Assembly: GCF_902506205.1 (NCBI RefSeq)
Contig: NZ_LR732816.1
Coordinates: 1,025,848 to 1,089,847, forward strand
Source of the DNA: Brevundimonas sp. G8
Lineage (GTDB): Bacteria; Pseudomonadota; Alphaproteobacteria; Caulobacterales; Caulobacteraceae
Length of the DNA: 64,000 nucleotides
Direction: 5' to 3'
Below, piece by piece: positions 35,718 to 44,843 of the stretch; position 1 is the stretch's first letter; each line of letters starts with the position of its first letter. Below the pieces are notes generated by a model. It was not told where the DNA came from. It searched no databases and saw only the letters and a program-made list of their open reading frames with translations. The position numbers and the translations under genes were made by a program.

Positions 35718-37955
35718 TTAGTCGCGACGACGACGTCCGCGATCGCCACCGCGATCACCGCCGCCTTCGCGCTTGGGACGGCCGCCGGTGTCGTCCGACA
35801 GAGGCTCTTCGCCACGCTCGGCGCGTTCGGCGTTGATCTTGTCGGTCAGGTCTTCACCCGTGGTCTGATCGACGATCTTCATCGACAGCTTGGTCTTGCC
35901 GCGATCGTCGAAGCCGAGGAACTTGACCTTCACTTCCTGGCCTTCCGACAGGACGTCGGCCGGGTTGGCGACGCGTTCCAGAGCGATCTGGGACACGTGG
36001 ACCAGGCCGTCCTTGGCGCCGAAGAAGTTCACGAAGGCGCCGAAATCGACGACCTTGACGACCTTGCCGGAGTAGATGGTGCCGACTTCCGGCTCCGAGG
36101 CGATGGACTGGATCCAGGCCTTGGCGGCGTCGATCTTCTCCTGGTCGTTGGCGGCGACCTTGATGGTGCCGTCGTCGCCGATGTCGATCTTGGCGCCCGT
36201 CTTCTCGACGATCTCGCGGATGACCTTGCCGCCCGAACCGATCACTTCACGGATCTTGTCGACCGGGATCTTGACCGTTTCGATCTTGGGAGCGTGCTCG
36301 CCCAGTTCGGTGCGCGGCGCGTCCATGGCCTTGGACATCTCGTCCAGGATGTGGAGGCGACCGGCCGAGGCCTGCGTCAGAGCCTGCTTCATGATCTCCT
36401 TGGTGATACCGGCGACCTTGATGTCCATCTGAAGGCTGGTGATGCCTTCCGACGTGCCGGCGACCTTGAAGTCCATGTCGCCCAGGTGATCTTCGTCACC
36501 CAGGATGTCCGACAGGATGGCGAACTCGCCCGACGGCTCCAGGATCAGGCCCATGGCGATGCCCGAGACCGGACGGATCAGCGGAACGCCCGCATCCATC
36601 AGAGCCAGCGAAGCGCCGCAGACCGTGGCCATCGAGGACGAGCCGTTCGACTCGGTGATCTCGGAGACCAGACGGATGGTGTAGGGGAAGTCTTCCTTGG
36701 TCGGCAGCATCGGACGAACCGCGCGCCAGGCCAGCTTGCCGTGACCGATCTCGCGACGGCCGGGCGAACCCATGCGGCCCGCTTCACCCACCGAATAGGG
36801 AGGGAAGTTGTAGTGCAGCAGGAAGCTCTCTTTGTAGGTGCCCGACAGGCTGTCGATGTACTGCTCGTCCTCGCCGGTGCCCAGGGTGGCGACGACCAGG
36901 GCCTGGGTTTCCCCACGCGTGAACAGGGCCGAACCGTGGGTGCGCGGCAGGACGCCGACTTCAGACACGATCGCGCGGACCTTGTCGAGGGCGCGGCCAT
37001 CGACGCGGTGTGCGTTCTCGATGATGTCGCGACGCAGGACCTCGGCTTCGCATTCCTTGAAGGCGGCCGAGAACTTGGAGCTGTCGACACCGTCGGGGTT
37101 TTCGTCGGTCTTCACCAGCTTGGCGGCGGCGGCCTTCTTGGCGGCGTCGACGCCCGAGCGGCGGTCGTACTTGCCGGCGTGGGTGTAGGCGGCCTTGATA
37201 TCTTCGCCGACCAGCGACTTGATCGAGGCGACGACGCCCGAGTGATCTTCGGCCTGGAAGTCGAAGGGCTCCTTGGCGGCGTGTTCGGCCAGTTCGATGA
37301 TGGCGTCGATCACCGGCTGCATGCCCGCGTGCGCGAACATCAGGGCTTCGAGCATCTTCTCTTCCGACAGCTCCTTGGCTTCGGATTCGACCATCATCAG
37401 GGCGTCCTGGGTGCCGGCGACCACCAGGTCGAGGTCCGAGGTCGCGATCAGGTCGATGTGCGGGTTCAGCACCAGCTCACCGTCGATCAGGCCGACGCGC
37501 GCGGCGCCGATGGGGCCCATGAAGGGCACGCCCGAGATGGTCAGGGCGGCCGAGGCGGCGACCAGGCCGACGATGTCCGGATCGTTCTCCATGTCGTGCT
37601 GCAGCACGGTCACGACGACCTGGGTCTCGTTCTTGAAGCCCTTGACGAACAGCGGGCGGATCGGACGGTCGATCAGGCGGGAAACCAGGGTTTCCTTCTC
37701 GGTCGGGCGGCCTTCACGCTTGAAGTAGCCACCCGGGATCTTGCCGGCGGCGAAGGTTTTTTCCTGATAGTTGACCGTCAGGGGGAAGAAATCCAGGCCC
37801 GGCTTGGGCGAGCGGCCATAGACGACGGTGGCCAGAACCACGGTCTCGCCGTAGGTCGCCAGCACGGCGCCGTCGGCCTGGCGGGCGATGCGGCCCGTTT
37901 CCAGGGTCAGCGGGCGGCCGGCCCAGTCGATCGTCTTGCGTTTGATGTCGAACAT
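35718..37955 (-). CDS. pnp: Polyribonucleotide nucleotidyltransferase (PNPase)
   Basis: This 745-residue 3'-5' phosphorolytic exoribonuclease acts in mRNA decay. It has two RNase PH domains, the first with the family N-terminus [30 protein letters not shown]. The second has the active region [16 protein letters not shown] and [16 protein letters not shown] ([26 protein letters not shown]) and S1 ([32 protein letters not shown]) domains follow from about residue 560. The tail is an Arg/Gly/Asp-rich basic strip ([14 protein letters not shown]), probably for RNA or RNase E contact. Its leader shows two hairpins, possible autoregulation sites as in other bacteria. Confidence 0.98.
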   Translation of the reverse strand: MFDIKRKTIDWAGRPLTLETGRIARQADGAVLATYGETVVLATVVYGRSPKPGLDFFPLTVNYQEKTFAAGKIPGGYFKREGRPTEKETLVSRLIDRPIRPLFVKGFKNETQVVVTVLQHDMENDPDIVGLVAASAALTISGVPFMGPIGAARVGLIDGELVLNPHIDLIATSDLDLVVAGTQDALMMVESEAKELSEEKMLEALMFAHAGMQPVIDAIIELAEHAAKEPFDFQAEDHSGVVASIKSLVGEDIKAAYTHAGKYDRRSGVDAAKKAAAAKLVKTDENPDGVDSSKFSAAFKECEAEVLRRDIIENAHRVDGRALDKVRAIVSEVGVLPRTHGSALFTRGETQALVVATLGTGEDEQYIDSLSGTYKESFLLHYNFPPYSVGEAGRMGSPGRREIGHGKLAWRAVRPMLPTKEDFPYTIRLVSEITESNGSSSMATVCGASLALMDAGVPLIRPVSGIAMGLILEPSGEFAILSDILGDEDHLGDMDFKVAGTSEGITSLQMDIKVAGITKEIMKQALTQASAGRLHILDEMSKAMDAPRTELGEHAPKIETVKIPVDKIREVIGSGGKVIREIVEKTGAKIDIGDDGTIKVAANDQEKIDAAKAWIQSIASEPEVGTIYSGKVVKVVDFGAFVNFFGAKDGLVHVSQIALERVANPADVLSEGQEVKVKFLGFDDRGKTKLSMKIVDQTTGEDLTDKINAERAERGEEPLSDDTGGRPKREGGGDRGGDRGRRRRD

Positions 37956-38099
37956 ATTTCGTCTTTCGTATCCCGGCAGGCGTATTCCCGGCGGGGTCCC
38001 ATCATTGGGGGTGGATGCGTCGGGCGTTCAGTCCTTCGATCCAGAGGTCGCCGCGCCATCGCGATCGACCGGGAGAGGACCGGCATGGCCCTCGCAACT

Positions 38100-38187
38100 G
38101 CGCCGTAAGTCCTGCGGCGCCCAGGTCGTGTCTAGGAGGTCGTCTCTAGTCGCACAACGAGGCGCGGACGTGACCGTCCGCGCCTCG
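38100..38187 (-). promoter_or_regulatory. Hairpins between rpsO and pnp (terminator, processing or autoregulation site)
   Basis: CGAGGCGCGGACG (38158-38170) and CGTCCGCGCCTCG (38175-38187) form a 13-bp perfect stem 29 bases after the rpsO stop. A second smaller stem, GCGCCG (38100-38105) with CGGCGC (38115-38120), lies nearer to pnp. No strong T-run follows on the minus strand. In other bacteria the rpsO-pnp gap holds an attenuating terminator and an RNase III site by which PNPase represses itself; this geometry suggests the same. Confidence 0.55.
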
Positions 38188-38215
38188 AAAGCGTATTCTA
38201 CACTGATCCGACGCC

Positions 38216-38485
38216 TTAGCGGCGCAGGCCCAGCTTGGCGATGAGCGCCTGGTAGCGACCGGCGTCGACCTTGGTGAGGTGGTCGAGCAGGCGGCGACGT
38301 TGCGACACCATCTTCAGAAGGCCACGACGCGAGTGGTTGTCCTTCTTGTGGGTCTTGAAGTGTTCGGTAAGGTTGGCGATGCGTTCCGACAGGATCGCGA
38401 CCTGAACCTCGGCCGAGCCGGTGTCGCCAGCGGTGCGGGCGTTATCGGCGATGATCTCGTGCTTGCGTTCAGCAGTAACCGACAT
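38216..38485 (-). CDS. rpsO: 30S ribosomal protein S15
   Basis: This 89-residue protein is S15, which binds the central domain of 16S rRNA. It begins [69 protein letters not shown], the canonical four-helix sequence with [11 protein letters not shown] as the rRNA-contacting stretch. Length is exact. A GAAAGGACT-type ribosome-binding site precedes the ATG at 38485. It follows truB and precedes pnp in the usual order. Confidence 0.98.
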   Translation of the reverse strand: MSVTAERKHEIIADNARTAGDTGSAEVQVAILSERIANLTEHFKTHKKDNHSRRGLLKMVSQRRRLLDHLTKVDAGRYQALIAKLGLRR

Positions 38486-38501
38486 CGAAGAGTCCTTTCT
38501 T

Positions 38502-38532
38502 GGCCTATCGCGCTTTAGCGCGACTTGAGGCC
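38502..38532. repeat. REP-like palindrome, copy B
   Basis: The outer arms are GGCCT (38502-38506) and AGGCC (38528-38532); the inner stem is CGCGCT-TT-AGCGCG. It sits in the truB-rpsO gap, immediately upstream of the rpsO ribosome-binding site on the minus strand. Confidence 0.7.
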
Positions 38533-38565
38533 GTGAGGTCTCGGCCCTTGCCAGATGGCGCGGGC

Positions 38566-39495
38566 CTAGAGGTTGAAAACGCGGTCGGGTTCTAACCGGC
38601 CGGCCCGCAACTGACAGAGTGCGACGAGGGTCTGGCCCTGAAAGGCTGAAACCGTCCGCGAACCGCCGGTAAGACGATCCTTTAGGGTTTCCACCTGACG
38701 GGGGAGCAGAACGATCGGGCGTCCCTGCCGAAGCGAGAAGGCGTCCTGTTCCGTCACGGCCAGCTCCGGGATGTCGTCCAGGGCGGTCGCAACGGCAAGC
38801 AAGCCTTCCGAGGCGGCGCCCCTATGCACCATTTCCTCCAGAGAATCCAGAGTGACGGCGTTTTGCGTGCTGAACGGCCCGACCAGCTCGCGCCGCAGGG
38901 CCGACACGTGACCCTCGGCGCCCAATACGACGGCCAGGTCGCGCGCCAGCGAGCGGACATAGACGCCCTTGCCGGTGCGGATGGTCAGTTCGACGTGGTC
39001 GGCGTCGGGCGCATCGCTGACCTCGGCCGAATATATGGTCACGCGCCGCGCCTGCAGCTCGAACTCCACCCCGTCGCGGGCCAGGTCATAGGCGCGGGCG
39101 CCATCGACCTTGATGGCCGAGAAGCGCGGCGGCGTCTGATCGATCTCGCCGACGAAGGCCGGCAGCGCCGCCTTTACCTGATCGACCGTGGGCCGCACGT
39201 CGGAACGGCCGATGATCTCGCCCTCGCGGTCCACGCTGTCGGTCGAGACGCCCCAGTTGATGGTGAAGCGATAGACCTTCTGCGCCTCCATCATCATCGG
39301 CACGGTCTTGGTCGCCTCGCCCAGCGCGATGGGCAGGATGCCGCTGGCCAGCGGGTCCAGCGTCCCGGCATGACCGGCCTTCTGGGCGTTGAACAGGCGG
39401 CGGATGCGGCTGACCGCCTCGGTCGATCCCATCTCGAACGGCTTGTCCAGGCAGACCCAGCCATCGACGACGTCGCCCTTCTTCTTGCGGGCCAT
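38566..39495 (-). CDS. truB: tRNA pseudouridine(55) synthase
   Basis: This 309-residue enzyme makes pseudouridine 55 in the T-loop of tRNA. The catalytic Asp is in [22 protein letters not shown] (about residue 46), preceded by [23 protein letters not shown], and later segments [22 protein letters not shown] and [29 protein letters not shown] are the TruB signature. A basic N-terminus (MARKKKGD) is usual in alphaproteobacteria. It is followed by a REP-like element and then rpsO. The rbfA-truB-rpsO-pnp order is the classic one, though infB and nusA are not in front here. Confidence 0.97.
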   Translation of the reverse strand: MARKKKGDVVDGWVCLDKPFEMGSTEAVSRIRRLFNAQKAGHAGTLDPLASGILPIALGEATKTVPMMMEAQKVYRFTINWGVSTDSVDREGEIIGRSDVRPTVDQVKAALPAFVGEIDQTPPRFSAIKVDGARAYDLARDGVEFELQARRVTIYSAEVSDAPDADHVELTIRTGKGVYVRSLARDLAVVLGAEGHVSALRRELVGPFSTQNAVTLDSLEEMVHRGAASEGLLAVATALDDIPELAVTEQDAFSLRQGRPIVLLPRQVETLKDRLTGGSRTVSAFQGQTLVALCQLRAGRLEPDRVFNL

Positions 39496-39502
39496 TATGC
39501 TT

Positions 39503-39570
39503 GGCCTATCGCGCTTCGCGCTACTTGAGGCCGCAAGGCTGGGCCAACCGCGCTTCGTGCGACTTGAGGC
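39503..39570. repeat. Two tandem REP-like palindromes (copies C and D)
   Basis: Copy C (39503-39532) has GGCCT/AGGCC outer arms and the inner core CGCGCTTCGCGC followed by TACTTGAGG. Copy D (39542-39570) is degenerate (GGCC/GGCT, CCGCGCTTCGTGCG, ACTTGAGG). Both lie in the rbfA-truB gap. They are in the same orientation, separated by nine bases. Confidence 0.7.
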
Positions 39571-39577
39571 TGATCAC

Positions 39578-40045
39578 TCAAGCGTCGTCCCCTTCGTCGT
39601 CGCGGGCCGCCAGGTCGGCCTGGATGCGCGGGTCGGCGAACAGCTTGTCCATGTGGTTGGCGGCGCCGAAGCTCTCGTCGTGGCGGAACTTCAGGTCGGG
39701 CGTGAACTTCATGTCCAGGCGACGGCCCAGCTGACCGCGGATGAACTTGGCGTGGACGTTCAGGGCCTTGATGATCTCGCTCTCATGGCCGTTGGTCGGC
39801 GCGGCCTCGACGCCGGCGCCCAGGGGCTCGACGAAACAGGTGGCGTGTTTCAGGTCCGGCGACAGGCGAACCTCGGTCACCGTGATGGACACGTCGGCCA
39901 GGGCCTCGTCGCGGATGTCCTCTTCGCGCAGGATATCGACCAGGGCGTGACGGATCAGCTCGCCGGCGCGCAGCTGGCGCTGGCTGGGCGCTTTTCCTGC
40001 CGGGCTGGCGCTGGAGGAACTGCGGGTAAATTGCTTGTGGGCCAT
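39578..40045 (-). CDS. rbfA: Ribosome-binding factor A
   Basis: This 155-residue 30S maturation factor acts in 16S 5'-end processing and cold adaptation. The KH-type fold is recognised from SQRQLRAGELIRHALVDIL, DEALADVSITVTEVRLSPDLKHATCFVEPLG and HAKFIRGQLGRRLDMKFTPDLKFRHDES, followed by an acidic tail. The ATG at 40045 has GGAGA with good spacing; longer readings run into noncoding sequence. The N-terminal Ser/Ala-rich extension is typical for Caulobacterales. In most relatives infB lies directly upstream, but here the upstream neighbour is a DUF2459 gene. Confidence 0.96.
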   Translation of the reverse strand: MAHKQFTRSSSSASPAGKAPSQRQLRAGELIRHALVDILREEDIRDEALADVSITVTEVRLSPDLKHATCFVEPLGAGVEAAPTNGHESEIIKALNVHAKFIRGQLGRRLDMKFTPDLKFRHDESFGAANHMDKLFADPRIQADLAARDDEGDDA

Positions 40046-40110
40046 CGGCCTCTCCTTCTTGTTCGCCCGCCGGGGCTCGGACCCGGCCGGATAAGCGAAA
40101 GTCGGGCGGT

Positions 40111-40809
40111 CTAGTCTCGCGAAGGGCCTATGTCCAGTTTTCGCTCCCGTTCCTCGATCGTGGCGGCCGCCCGCACCGACCGCATCACCTCGGCCGAGGT
40201 GATCGACGGGACCGGGCGGACAGGAACCCCGCCGGCGTTCAGCACGCCCGCCGTCCAGTGGTTGCACAGATGCAGGATGGAGAAGGTCTCGCGACTGGCG
40301 AAGAAGCGCGCATCGTCGCCGGGGCGCGCGGCGGCGACACGGGGCGCGCCGTCCGACAGGTCGAGCGACGCCTCCACGCGGGCGGCCAGACGGTCGAACT
40401 GGGCGCGCGTCAGGGTCAGGGTCGCGCTGTCCTCGCCATAGCTGAGACGCGGATCGGCAGTCACCGGGTCCAGCATGACCACCGAGAGATTGCCGGGTCG
40501 GAAGAAAGCGCGGGCGCCGTCGGGCAGCCGGTCTGCGATCGGGCTCTGGTCCACATAGAAGCGGGCGTCGCCCCAGCCGATCAGGATCCAGTCGCCGGGC
40601 GCCAGCCCCGCAACGGCGCGCGCCAGAGGCCCGCCGCGTCGCAACAGCGCCTCGCGCGGCACGGCCAGGTCGGTATGGAATCCGTTGTCGAGCACCTGAA
40701 CGACGACGGTGTCCGGCGCGCCGGCGGGTGTCGCATCGCCCGGTTGGGTCCAGGTCAGAAGCGCCGCGACCGCCCCGACCAGGGCCGCCAGCAACAGCCC
40801 CCGTATCAT
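40111..40809 (-). CDS. DUF2459 family protein
   Basis: This 232-residue protein has an N-terminal signal anchor (residues 3-22, GLLLAALVGAVAALLTWTQP) and a periplasmic DUF2459 domain: VVVQVLDNGFHTDLAVPREALL, LAPGDWILIGWGDARFYVDQSP, FSILHLCNHWTAGVLNAGGVPVRPV. The conserved His, Asp and LCNHW Cys/His pattern resembles NlpC/P60-like papain folds, so a hydrolase role is possible though unproven. Its ATG overlaps the stop of the gene upstream (ATGA at 40806-40809), indicating a two-gene unit. It is not related to rbfA in function as far as I can see. Confidence 0.82.
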   Translation of the reverse strand: MIRGLLLAALVGAVAALLTWTQPGDATPAGAPDTVVVQVLDNGFHTDLAVPREALLRRGGPLARAVAGLAPGDWILIGWGDARFYVDQSPIADRLPDGARAFFRPGNLSVVMLDPVTADPRLSYGEDSATLTLTRAQFDRLAARVEASLDLSDGAPRVAAARPGDDARFFASRETFSILHLCNHWTAGVLNAGGVPVRPVPSITSAEVMRSVRAAATIEERERKLDIGPSRD

Positions 40810-41345
40810 CGGCTCAGGTCCAGAACGGCGCACAGCCGATCGTCAGGCGTCAGGGCGCCGGGCGGCGGCCCCTGCCGGACCGGCATCATAACGAAGCCGT
40901 CGCGCCGCACCGCCAGCGCCAGCCAGCCGACAGGATGCCCCGCGCAAAGCCGGGTGTCCTCTTCGGCCGTCACGCGCCGAATCTCGATCTGGGCCTGGGT
41001 CGGCACGGTCATGGCGTCGGCGAAGATCGTTGAGACGCTGGCCCGCTGATCCGCCGGGACCAGGCGATGCGGTTCGGACTTCAGCGTCCCGCCGTTGCCG
41101 ATCGACAGCGCGCCGCCCTCGATCTGGACCACCAGCGTCGATCCGGCCGTGGCGTATCGGCCGGCCAGCACTGCGTCCCCGACCTCGACCCGGCCGGACG
41201 GGCGCGGCGGCGCGGGATCATCCGCCGGTTCGATCAGGCGATGCACCACCGGCTCCACCACCAGCGCACCCAACATGAACAGGGCGAAGGCGCCGAGGCC
41301 GACCGCCACGATCCATTTCAGCGATGGCGGGGCGGTCGCGCTCAT
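40806..41345 (-). CDS. Hypothetical membrane-anchored protein
   Basis: This is a 179-residue protein with one N-terminal transmembrane segment (residues 9-30, WIVAVGLGAFALFMLGALVVEPVV) and a soluble domain containing GRVEVGDAVLAGRYATAGSTLVVQIEGGALSIGNGG, a run of beta strands, and a Cys pair (RLCAGHPVGW ... RLCAVLDLSR) that could form a disulfide in the periplasm. I do not recognise a family. It precedes and overlaps the DUF2459 gene, so the two may work together in the envelope. Confidence 0.68.
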   Translation of the reverse strand: MSATAPPSLKWIVAVGLGAFALFMLGALVVEPVVHRLIEPADDPAPPRPSGRVEVGDAVLAGRYATAGSTLVVQIEGGALSIGNGGTLKSEPHRLVPADQRASVSTIFADAMTVPTQAQIEIRRVTAEEDTRLCAGHPVGWLALAVRRDGFVMMPVRQGPPPGALTPDDRLCAVLDLSR

Positions 41346-41399
41346 GCGGCCAGTCTAGAGGAACAGGGGTTGAGGAATGGTCACCCGCCCCTCAGGGTC

Positions 41400-42077
41400 T
41401 TAGTTCCGGCCGGGACGACGAGTCGGGTCGGTCAGCTGGAACAGTCGCGCCGACAGGTTCGACGCCGGCTGCAAGGCCGTCAGCTGGGTCCGCGTGCGCG
41501 CCCCTTGCGGATCGGTGATGGTCCATTCCTGCAAGCGCATCGGATTGCCGGCGAAGGCCAGGATCACCTGTCCGTCGTTCGGGCGGTTGGCGTCGCGAGC
41601 CGTGATGGCGAAGGCGCCGGACGCCATCCGCGTCACGCGCTCGATGCGGACGCCCTGGTCCAGACGGACGTTGCGCGCCAGGAAGGTGGACAGGGGCGTG
41701 CGGCCCAGCGGCACCTGCTGGAAATTGTTCAGGCGGGGGTCGTAGCGTTTGACGTTATAGCCGTCCGACACCACCAGAAGCCCGGCCGGGTTGGTGTATT
41801 CGAACCGCATCTTGCCCGGACGCTGCAGATAGAACCGGCCCTGGCGGGTCTGGCCGCCCGGACCCGTCTCGGTGAAGGTCCCCTGCGCCGAGGTCAGGGC
41901 CTGCAGATAGCCTTGCGCCTGCTGAACCACCGCGCGGTCTTCGGCCGACAGGTTCGATTGCGCCTGCGCGGCGTCGAACACGCCCAGGGCGGCGAACGCG
42001 GTCAGAAACCCTGCGCCCAGCAGCAGGCTGCGGCGCTGAAGGTCGGTCGGAGCGATGGCGAGCGTCTTGGAGGTCAT
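41400..42077 (-). CDS. lolA: LolA-like outer-membrane lipoprotein carrier
   Basis: This 225-residue periplasmic carrier ferries lipoproteins from LolCDE to the outer membrane. It has a twin-arginine-looking signal LQRRSLLLGAGFLTAFAALGVFDAAQAQ, then the half-barrel domain: YLQALTSAQGTFTETGPGG, GRFYLQRPGKMRFEYTNPAGLLVVSDGYNVKRYDPRLNNFQQVPL, TPLSTFLA, and MRLQEWTITDPQGARTRTQL. These fit LolA. LolB was not seen. It follows ftsK on the same strand, an order seen in other Caulobacterales, with a 219-base gap containing a hairpin. Confidence 0.88.
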   Translation of the reverse strand: MTSKTLAIAPTDLQRRSLLLGAGFLTAFAALGVFDAAQAQSNLSAEDRAVVQQAQGYLQALTSAQGTFTETGPGGQTRQGRFYLQRPGKMRFEYTNPAGLLVVSDGYNVKRYDPRLNNFQQVPLGRTPLSTFLARNVRLDQGVRIERVTRMASGAFAITARDANRPNDGQVILAFAGNPMRLQEWTITDPQGARTRTQLTALQPASNLSARLFQLTDPTRRPGRN

Positions 42078-42259
42078 GAAGTCCGTCTCCCGTTCGGGAT
42101 GGTTGTCGATCCTGCCGTCTTGCCCGGTTGGCTTGGCGTCGGAATGACGCGAGCCTGACCATATTCCGGCGCTGCGATGAAGCCTTGTTCATCGAAATGC
42201 TGAAGCTTGGCAGAGATGGCGGGGTGGAGAACGGACATTGGCGAGGACGGTTGCATGTT

Positions 42260-42288
42260 GTCTCCTCTCCATCTCGTGGGGAGGAGAC
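42260..42288. repeat. Hairpin just downstream of ftsK
   Basis: GTCTCCTC (42260-42267) pairs with GAGGAGAC (42281-42288), continuing inward with CC/GG around ATCTCGT. It lies 9 bases after the ftsK stop and lacks a T-run. The rest of the 42078-42296 gap shows nothing firm; a 60-codon minus-strand frame there has no ribosome-binding site. Confidence 0.5.
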
Positions 42289-42296
42289 GGGTGTTC

Positions 42297-44702
42297 TCAC
42301 GCCATCGGCGGCGGACCGGCCAGGACGTCGCGCTTGCCGGCGTGGTTGGCGGGGCTGACCACGCCTTCCTGCTCCATCCGCTCGATCAGGGAGGCGGCGC
42401 GGTTGTAGCCGATCTGGAGCCGGCGCTGGACGTAGCTGGTCGAAGCCTTGCGGTCGCGAGTGACGACGGCGACCGCGCGGTCGTAGAGGTCGTCGCCCGA
42501 GCCGCCGCCGCCCTCGTCTATCGCGCCGTCGCTGTCGCCGTCCGGCTCGTCGGTGATCAGGTCCAGATAGTCAGGCTCGGCCTGGGCCTTCAGATGTTTG
42601 CAGACGTCCTCGACTTCCTTGTCGTCCACGAACGGACCGTGAAGGCGCGTGATCCGCCCGCCGCCGGCCATGTAGAGCATGTCGCCCTGGCCCAGCAGCT
42701 GTTCGCCGCCCTGTTCGCCCAGGATGGTGCGGCTGTCGATCTTGGACGTGACCTGGAAGGAGATGCGGGTCGGGAAGTTGGCCTTGATGGTGCCGGTGAT
42801 CACGTCGACCGACGGGCGTTGCGTGGCCATGATCAGGTGGATGCCGGCGGCGCGGGCCATCTGGGCCAGGCGCTGGACGGCGCCCTCGACGTCCTTGCCC
42901 GCGACCAGCATCAGGTCCGCCATTTCGTCCATAACCACGACCAGGAAGGGCAGGGGTTCGGGCCGGATCTTCTCGGACTCATACACCGGGCGGCCTTGAT
43001 CGTCGAAGCCGGTCTGGACCGTGCGTTCGAAATGCTCGCCCTTGGCTTGCGCTTCTCGCGCACGCTCGTTGTAGCTGGCGATATTGCGCACGCCCAGTTT
43101 GGACATGCGGCGATAGCGATCCTCCATCTCGCGCACCGTCCATTTCAGCGCGACGACGGCCTTCTTCGGATCGGTGACGACGGGCGCCAGCAGGTGCGGG
43201 ATGCCGTCGTAGACCGACAGCTCCAGCATCTTGGGGTCGATCATGATGAAGCGGCATTCGGCCGGGCTGTGGCGATACAGGATCGACAGGATCATGGCGT
43301 TGACGCCGACCGACTTGCCCGAGCCGGTGGTGCCCGCGATCAGCAGATGGGGCATGCGCGCCAGATCGGCGACATAGGGCTCGCCGCCGATGGTTTCGCC
43401 CAGGGCCAGGGGCAGCAGGTGGCCCTTCTTGTCGTATTCGGCGCTGGACAGCAGGTCGCGCAGATAGACGGTCTCGCGCTTGGCGTTGGGCAATTCGATG
43501 CCGATGGCGTTGCGCCCCTGAACCACGCTGATGCGGCAAGCGCGGGCCGACATCGAGCGCGCGATGTCGTCGGCCAGGGCCACGACGCGGCCGTGCTTCA
43601 CGCCGGGCGCGGGGACCAGTTCGTACAGGGTGACGACGGGGCCGGGACGGATCTGGTCGATCACGCCGCGCACGCCGAACTCCTGCAGCACGCCTTCCAG
43701 CATCTTGGCGTTCTGCTTCAGCGAATCCTCGTCGACCGCACCCACGCGCTGGGGGGGCTTGGTCAGTATGCCCAGCGGCGGCAGGTCGAAATCGCCCTCG
43801 GGCCGCACGAAGTCGAAGGCCTGCTGGTCCACGTCGTCTTTGCGGGCCTTGGGCGCCTTGACCGCAGCGACGCGCGGCTCGACAGGGCGGGCGGCCGACG
43901 GGCGCGGCGCGGGCTGGACGGCGTCGTCCTCCCAGGGCGGCAGGTCGTCATAGGCGGTCTGCGGCGCATCTGCGGGCGCGGCTTGCGAAGCCTCCTCGGG
44001 CGGGGGCGCGGCGCGGGGCGTGCGGGCCTTGGCCGGCGCCTTTTCGCGGGCAGGCTGGGCCGTAGCGCGGGGTGCGACGGCCGGGCGCAGAGACTTGCCC
44101 CAATGCAGGGCGTCGATGAAGTCCATGGCGCGCAGGCCGATGGCGAAACCGACCAGCCAAAGGCCGACAATCACGAAGATGACGCCGGCGATGATCCGTC
44201 CGCCTGGAATATGCAGGGCGCCGATCCCGCGCGCCGCCAGACCCGTGACCGCATCGCCCCACAGACCGCCGAGACCGGCCGCCAAGGGCCAAGCGGCGGG
44301 CGCGGCCAGGGCGGCCAGAGCGCTGGACAGCAACAACACCCCGCCTGTCGCGGCCAGAGCCTTCAACGGCGTGGGTTTGAGCCTTTGCTGGATCGCATCG
44401 CCGACCGCGCGCGCTAGGCCGAAGGCGACCAGGAGCAGGGCGGCGGGCCATGCGGCGAGGCCCAGCGACTGCATGAACAGATCGGCGAACAGGGCGCCGT
44501 TCGTTCCCAGCCAGTTGGTCGTCGGCAGGCTGGAGGCCGCATTCAGGCTGGCGTCCGCCGGATTCCACGAGATCAGGGCGACCAGCAGCAGGGTCGCCAA
44601 AAGCGCCTGAAGCACCCCCCTGAATCGCACGACAAAGGGCGCGTCCCACAGGATGCGGGCGCTGATCCAGGCCTGACGGCTGATGGCGAGGGCGGTGGAC
44701 AT
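42297..44702 (-). CDS. ftsK: DNA translocase FtsK
   Basis: This 801-residue divisome protein pumps chromosome ends to the septum and activates XerCD at dif. Four transmembrane helices lie in residues 30-185. A Pro/Ala/Arg-rich linker (200-290) is followed by the alpha domain and the beta RecA-like motor with Walker [13 protein letters not shown] (about 455) and Walker [19 protein letters not shown] (about 580), and [25 protein letters not shown]. The gamma winged helix that reads KOPS/FRS sites is the last 65 residues ([38 protein letters not shown]). Length and order suit alphaproteobacterial FtsK. It is divergent from the UbiH-type gene. Confidence 0.97.
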   Translation of the reverse strand: MSTALAISRQAWISARILWDAPFVVRFRGVLQALLATLLLVALISWNPADASLNAASSLPTTNWLGTNGALFADLFMQSLGLAAWPAALLLVAFGLARAVGDAIQQRLKPTPLKALAATGGVLLLSSALAALAAPAAWPLAAGLGGLWGDAVTGLAARGIGALHIPGGRIIAGVIFVIVGLWLVGFAIGLRAMDFIDALHWGKSLRPAVAPRATAQPAREKAPAKARTPRAAPPPEEASQAAPADAPQTAYDDLPPWEDDAVQPAPRPSAARPVEPRVAAVKAPKARKDDVDQQAFDFVRPEGDFDLPPLGILTKPPQRVGAVDEDSLKQNAKMLEGVLQEFGVRGVIDQIRPGPVVTLYELVPAPGVKHGRVVALADDIARSMSARACRISVVQGRNAIGIELPNAKRETVYLRDLLSSAEYDKKGHLLPLALGETIGGEPYVADLARMPHLLIAGTTGSGKSVGVNAMILSILYRHSPAECRFIMIDPKMLELSVYDGIPHLLAPVVTDPKKAVVALKWTVREMEDRYRRMSKLGVRNIASYNERAREAQAKGEHFERTVQTGFDDQGRPVYESEKIRPEPLPFLVVVMDEMADLMLVAGKDVEGAVQRLAQMARAAGIHLIMATQRPSVDVITGTIKANFPTRISFQVTSKIDSRTILGEQGGEQLLGQGDMLYMAGGGRITRLHGPFVDDKEVEDVCKHLKAQAEPDYLDLITDEPDGDSDGAIDEGGGGSGDDLYDRAVAVVTRDRKASTSYVQRRLQIGYNRAASLIERMEQEGVVSPANHAGKRDVLAGPPPMA

Positions 44703-44843
44703 GAAAGGCGTGACCTTCCGGGCGGCTGACGTTCGACGGCCCTTGTCGCACCCCCAGGGTTAAGAGCGCATTTACCAGCTTGGCCTTGGCGAGGGACAAA
44801 CCGCCCTCTGGACCTTTGGCGTCGGCGGCGCGACAAGCCTGTC

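Noticed and set aside
35556..38108. 850-codon plus-strand frame opposite pnp
   Set aside because: Antisense of a highly conserved gene, repetitive Asp/Gly/Leu composition, no ribosome-binding site or domain.
42074..42256. 60-codon minus-strand frame between ftsK and lolA
   Set aside because: No ribosome-binding site, overlaps the lolA start, and composition is not protein-like.
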